Source: Nemertoderma westbladi
Taxonomy: Eukaryota; Xenacoelomorpha; Nemertodermatida; Nemertodermatidae
Assembly: GCA_032718475.1 (NCBI GenBank)
Contig: JAUCBJ010007946.1
Coordinates: 43,152-107,151 of the forward strand
DNA length: 64,000 bases
Direction: 5' to 3'
In this document: in pieces, positions 61,281 to 64,000 of the stretch
How the letters are laid out: each line of letters starts with the position of its first letter
Position numbering within the stretch: position 1 is the stretch's first letter
Position numbers and translations under genes: made by a program
The notes under the pieces: generated by a model
What the model was told of the DNA's origin: nothing
Databases searched by the model: none
The model's input: the letters and a program-made list of their open reading frames with translations, nothing else

Positions 61281-61935
61281 GTATGTTTATTTCATAGTTT
61301 ATTTCAATTCACAGGTCCGATGGAGGTAGAAAATTCATATTAGTAATAAATTATGGAAATTAAGGATTAATTTTGGAGCAGTCTGCTTTTATAGGCCTAG
61401 TGTGATATTTTGTAAACTCCAAGAAGACCCAATTTTGACAGTTAACATCGACAGTCCTCAGTAAATATCTGATCGTATGAGCATAAGCTCTAAGTATGGC
61501 TTACTTGAGCATTTGGATGAGCTACTGCTTGGGATCATGGATCCGGAAGTCAGGTGAAGAGCTTCGGATACATAAGGGGAAGGCATTGAATAATCTGTCC
61601 AGTATTTGGAAGTCTCGCAGATCTCAAGCACCTCAAGGTTCGATTATTTAGGGCAGCAGTAAGGCCAGTACTCCTACAATTACGCATATATTTTATGTCA
61701 ATTCATATGAAATCCAGTCTGACCCTTTTACCTGTTTCACTTAATCGAATAATTATCATGGCTCTTTTAATGAAACATTATTTTTATCTATTATATTGTT
61801 GTGCCGGCACAATAATGATAGAAGAGCGAAAAATGAGATATGTTTCGGAGTGTCTGAAGAATACAACAATTTTTACTTCAGTATCTTACATAATTTTGAC
61901 TATTTATTGCTTAAATATTATTTATAATTATTTAG
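61281..61935 (+). other. Intron between exons 15 and 16
   Basis: 655 bp that contain a decayed LINE reverse-transcriptase fragment (61560-61690) and one TAGGCCTA palindrome at 61392. The plus-strand frame at 61695-61994 overlaps exon 16 in another frame and is not supported. Confidence 0.6.
61560..61690 (+). pseudogene. Decayed non-LTR retrotransposon reverse-transcriptase fragment
   Basis: One frame reads EELRIHKGKALNNLSSIWKSR; after a frameshift (near 61622) another reads HLKVRLFRAAVRPVLL. Together they match the C-terminal end of LINE reverse transcriptases, whose usual pattern is AW.ALN.L..IWKS…LK.RLFRA.V.PVLLYG. The fragment is broken, short and intronic. Confidence 0.55.
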
Positions 61936-62100
61936 GCATCTTGTATCTCCTATTGTTGGTCAGCCAAGCCTATAGACAAGCACATGCCAAATGATCGGGA
62001 TTCATTCTGCTACAGAGTTTGGAAGATTGTTATTTCCGATGCCTTCGAATATATTATAATGCTCTTCATTATTCTTAATACAATTGCGTTAATGGTTAAG
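61936..62100 (+). CDS. Cav2: Cav2 alpha-1, exon 16 (end of III-IV linker and domain IV S1)
   Basis: Starts after TTATTTAG in phase 0. It reads ASCISYCWSAKPIDKHMPND, then RDSFCYRVWKIVISDAFEYI and IMLFIILNTIALMVK. It aligns with cacophony [43 protein letters not shown]…NTLLLMMK. The end is in phase 0 at GTTAAG|GTTAGC. This is the last exon in the window; domain IV S2 and beyond must lie past 64000. The C-terminal calmodulin-binding region is therefore not visible. Confidence 0.92.
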
Positions 62101-62154
62101 GTTAGCAACTCCTGCAATATAATTTAATTATGTTTCGCATTTAATTCAAAATTA

Positions 62155-62609
62155 TTAAGGGGGGGGGTACCCCCTCCTTGGGTAAAATTTTCACATTTTT
62201 GGTTTTCTATTTTATCTGATGCAGAATTTAATGGGGAGTTAAAATCTTGAAACAGTTTGGCGAGATCTTCTTTAGTTCTTGAGTTATTGCTGTCTTTCTG
62301 TCTATCAGTTTGTCCGTCAAAATTTAGAAGACAGACAGACAGACATATTAGATGCCACCAAACATTAAAACTGACATCAGAAATGAAATCACCGACCCCA
62401 AAAACTAGTAGTGTTTTCAGTGAAATATTTAATTCTGCCACTCGCCGCTAGAGGGAAACAAAAAAATTTAAAATTTTAATTTTTGTTGCTCTTTGGCCTT
62501 CCCCACGTTGGCTGAACACAACATAACAATGATATTGACCTGCAACACGAAGTTTGAGCTGTTTAATAAAAAACTCTCCTGAGGGGGTACCCCCCCCCCC
62601 CCTCCTTAA
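62155..62609. mobile_element. TTAA-flanked MITE with G-run/GGTACC inverted ends
   Basis: TTAA at 62155-62158 and again at 62606-62609 flank a 447-bp element. The left end starts GGGGGGGGGTACCCCCTCC; the right end, on the minus strand, starts GGAGG, then a G run, then TACCCCCTC. TTAA duplications and G/C-starting ends are typical of piggyBac or Kolobok families. There is no transposase. It lies in the intron after exon 16, and its interior includes a GACAGACAGACAGACA stretch at 62330. Confidence 0.7.
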
Positions 62610-62630
62610 GGGCCGCCATTTAAGAGCCTA

Positions 62631-63948
62631 TAGGGGGGGGGGGGGGGTTGAATGGGTCTATTTTTTTTAGATGACGTTTTTGCTTTTGATCTTTCATTAT
62701 GAAATAAAAACATTATCTAACGTAACATTGTATTATTCTAGTTTCTGAATTTATAAGAATCGACAGTAGAGTACCATTCTATGGAAAGATATTTCAGTTT
62801 TTAAAAGTAATGAATCGTCGGGAAAAATGGGTCAAGTGTGGGGTTAAATGTGTCTATGTTGAATCTTTGGCAAAATTAGCTATATATTGTGGGATTTAAA
62901 GCGGGTTGAATGGGTCGTTGAAAAGCAGAACAAAATTTGCAAAAATTTGATATATAGATTGTATACATTTTAACTTATATTTTGTCAAAATGTAAGTTCA
63001 AAATATTAAATTTAATATTAGAATGTTCTCCTAAATAAGAGTCCTAAATATTATTTAAAAGTTCACGGCAGAAACAATCAAGTGGTAGCTCTTCTTCTCC
63101 GAAGGTGTTTATTTCAAAGCGAAACGTGCGTTGCACACGTTTAGTATCTCCTGCCGCAACTGGTATGTTTAACTTTCTCCTAATCTCCGAGAATGAATGA
63201 CAACCATACTCCGGTGGATCCGTTAGTACAACCGTAACACTAACTTCAATCTTGTTGCAAGCTTTTACACGCGATGCATAATGTACAGTAATCTCCATGT
63301 TATCATTATTTACCTCAATAACCTTAGAAACATAATTCTTTGACACTCCACGACTTCCGGCCACCTCGACTAACATCCAGTCCCCCACCATTAGGCTTGA
63401 AGTTAATTCCGCCAGTGTATGTTGCTTTTTAGTTCAAGTTTCCCTCTAAAATCAATTTCCATCGCTTACAGGGCCTATCGATCTGATCTACAGTGGCTTT
63501 AAATTCCCGTCAGTTTTTTTTTTAACATTTTACCCCACTCTAAAAATTCAGATAGACCCATTTTCCCCGTTTTACAAATTGATCGTTTCTCCTCGTTTAA
63601 AACGCTCCATGATACACTACTATATATGAAACGATAGCTTGGTAAATGGGGAATCTCAACAATCCATTCCTCAACGTCCCACACTAACCAGAACAAAGAA
63701 AATCGCTTAGCAAAATTGAGTGTTTTTTATGGCGGGAAAATAGATTTTTTTCACCAGCAATAATTAACATGAAGTAAATCTTCAAATGCTAACATATTAG
63801 AGGTCCATAAAAAGGAAATTAATTAGACTACTAGAAGCAATTAAATTATTGTGGTCATCGTAAGTATTTTTCGAAATATGACAGAAAATATCGAATAGAC
63901 CCATTCAGCCCCACGACCCATTCAACCCCCCCCCCCCCCCCCCCCCTA
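62631..63948. mobile_element. TA-flanked inverted-repeat DNA element (about 1.3 kb)
   Basis: TA then a G run then TTGAATGGGTCTATT at 62631-62662 is mirrored at the other end by GACCCATTCAACCCC, C run, TA at 63914-63948. Further copies of GGGTTGAATGGGTC-like motifs point inwards near 62825, 62903, 63555 and 63897, as expected for subterminal transposase sites. TA duplication suggests the Tc1/mariner/pogo group. It holds one minus-strand frame of 115 codons, described separately, and no full transposase. Confidence 0.65.
63044..63391 (-). CDS. 115-codon open frame, possible C-terminal remnant of a transposon protein
   Basis: The frame starts MVGDWMLVEVAGSRGVSKNY and continues with a small beta-rich domain pattern (VSKVIEV…MEITVHYASR), ending FGEEELPLDCFCRELLNNI. 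It lies inside the TA-flanked element. Proteins of pogo- or PIF-type elements in animals often end in a GDW.LV……YVG.V…..V.F domain of this kind, so a transposon origin is likely, but the catalytic part is absent. It could also be translated as a small protein. I do not recognise a specific family. Confidence 0.4.
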   Translation of the reverse strand: MVGDWMLVEVAGSRGVSKNYVSKVIEVNNDNMEITVHYASRVKACNKIEVSVTVVLTDPPEYGCHSFSEIRRKLNIPVAAGDTKRVQRTFRFEINTFGEEELPLDCFCRELLNNI

Positions 63949-64000
63949 CCAGATTAAATTACAATACCAAATACTAAATTTAATGCATACAACAACTAAT
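63949..64000 (+). other. Intron tail after exon 16
   Basis: AT-rich end of the window. I see no further exon between 62101 and 64000. Confidence 0.6.

Noticed and set aside
61695-61994. 99-codon plus-strand frame
   Set aside because: It overlaps exon 16 in a different frame and its hydrophobic sequence reflects AT-rich intron. Exon 16 has clear channel homology in the other frame.
62124-62451. Overlapping frames on both strands with SVCLLNFDGQTDRQ and FCLSVCPSKFRRQTDRH
   Set aside because: Both run across the GACAGACA stretch inside the TTAA element and neither has a recognisable domain.
63499-63696. 65-codon minus-strand frame (VEEWIVEIPHLP…)
   Set aside because: It covers the repeated GGGG-AATGGGTCTA motifs of the TA-flanked element and shows no domain. 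It may be chance.

Overview
The window is AT-rich eukaryotic (metazoan) DNA. It holds the middle part of one large, intron-rich gene on the + strand, which codes for the alpha-1 subunit of a voltage-gated calcium channel of the Cav2 (cacophony / N-P/Q-R) class. I could place 16 consecutive coding exons between 2098 and 62100. Their splice phases all agree, and together they give about 2.47 kb of coding sequence (about 822 codons). They run from the end of the I-II cytoplasmic linker, through all of domain II, the II-III linker and domain III, to segment S1 of domain IV. The start of the gene (domain I) and its end (rest of domain IV and C-terminus) lie outside the window. Both pore glutamates visible here (GEDW in domain II, GEGW in domain III) and both S4 voltage sensors are intact, so the gene looks functional. 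The phylum cannot be fixed from the sequence. The 8-mer palindrome TAGGCCTA is clearly over-represented in the non-array DNA, which may help to place it.

Almost everything else is repeat. Region by region: 1-1880 is a tandem array of a 412-bp unit that contains a tRNA-Glu-like Pol III promoter. Exon 1 lies at 2098-2253, followed at once by a 49-bp minisatellite to 4629. Exons 2-5 lie at 4756-7035, followed at once by a 26-bp minisatellite to 9486, which is interrupted near its 3' end by a 602-bp solo LTR. Exons 6-7 lie at 10876-11452, followed by an intron with a foldback-like element and a nested MITE. Exon 8 is at 14449-14807, followed by an intron with a 19-bp array. Exons 9-12 lie at 16136-17282, followed at once by a 33-bp minisatellite of about 37 kb (to 54187) and then a 59-bp minisatellite (to 59418). 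Exons 13-16 lie at 60077-62100, followed by two inverted-repeat DNA elements to 63946.

The most unusual feature is that three minisatellites in three different introns of this one gene begin exactly at an exon-intron junction, and each repeat unit re-creates that junction. The unit copies the last bases of the exon plus the 5' splice site: 18 exonic nt in the 33-bp array, 14 in the 26-bp array, and about 5 in the 49-bp array. The gene therefore carries roughly 48, 95 and over 1,000 near-copies of three of its own splice donors. The 33-bp unit is also a whole number of codons, so it repeats the end of the domain III voltage sensor (RVPKLK) in frame. I know of no described system of this kind. 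Whether it is a by-product of slippage or has a role (alternative donor choice, recursive splicing, U1 binding along a 43-kb intron) cannot be decided from sequence alone.
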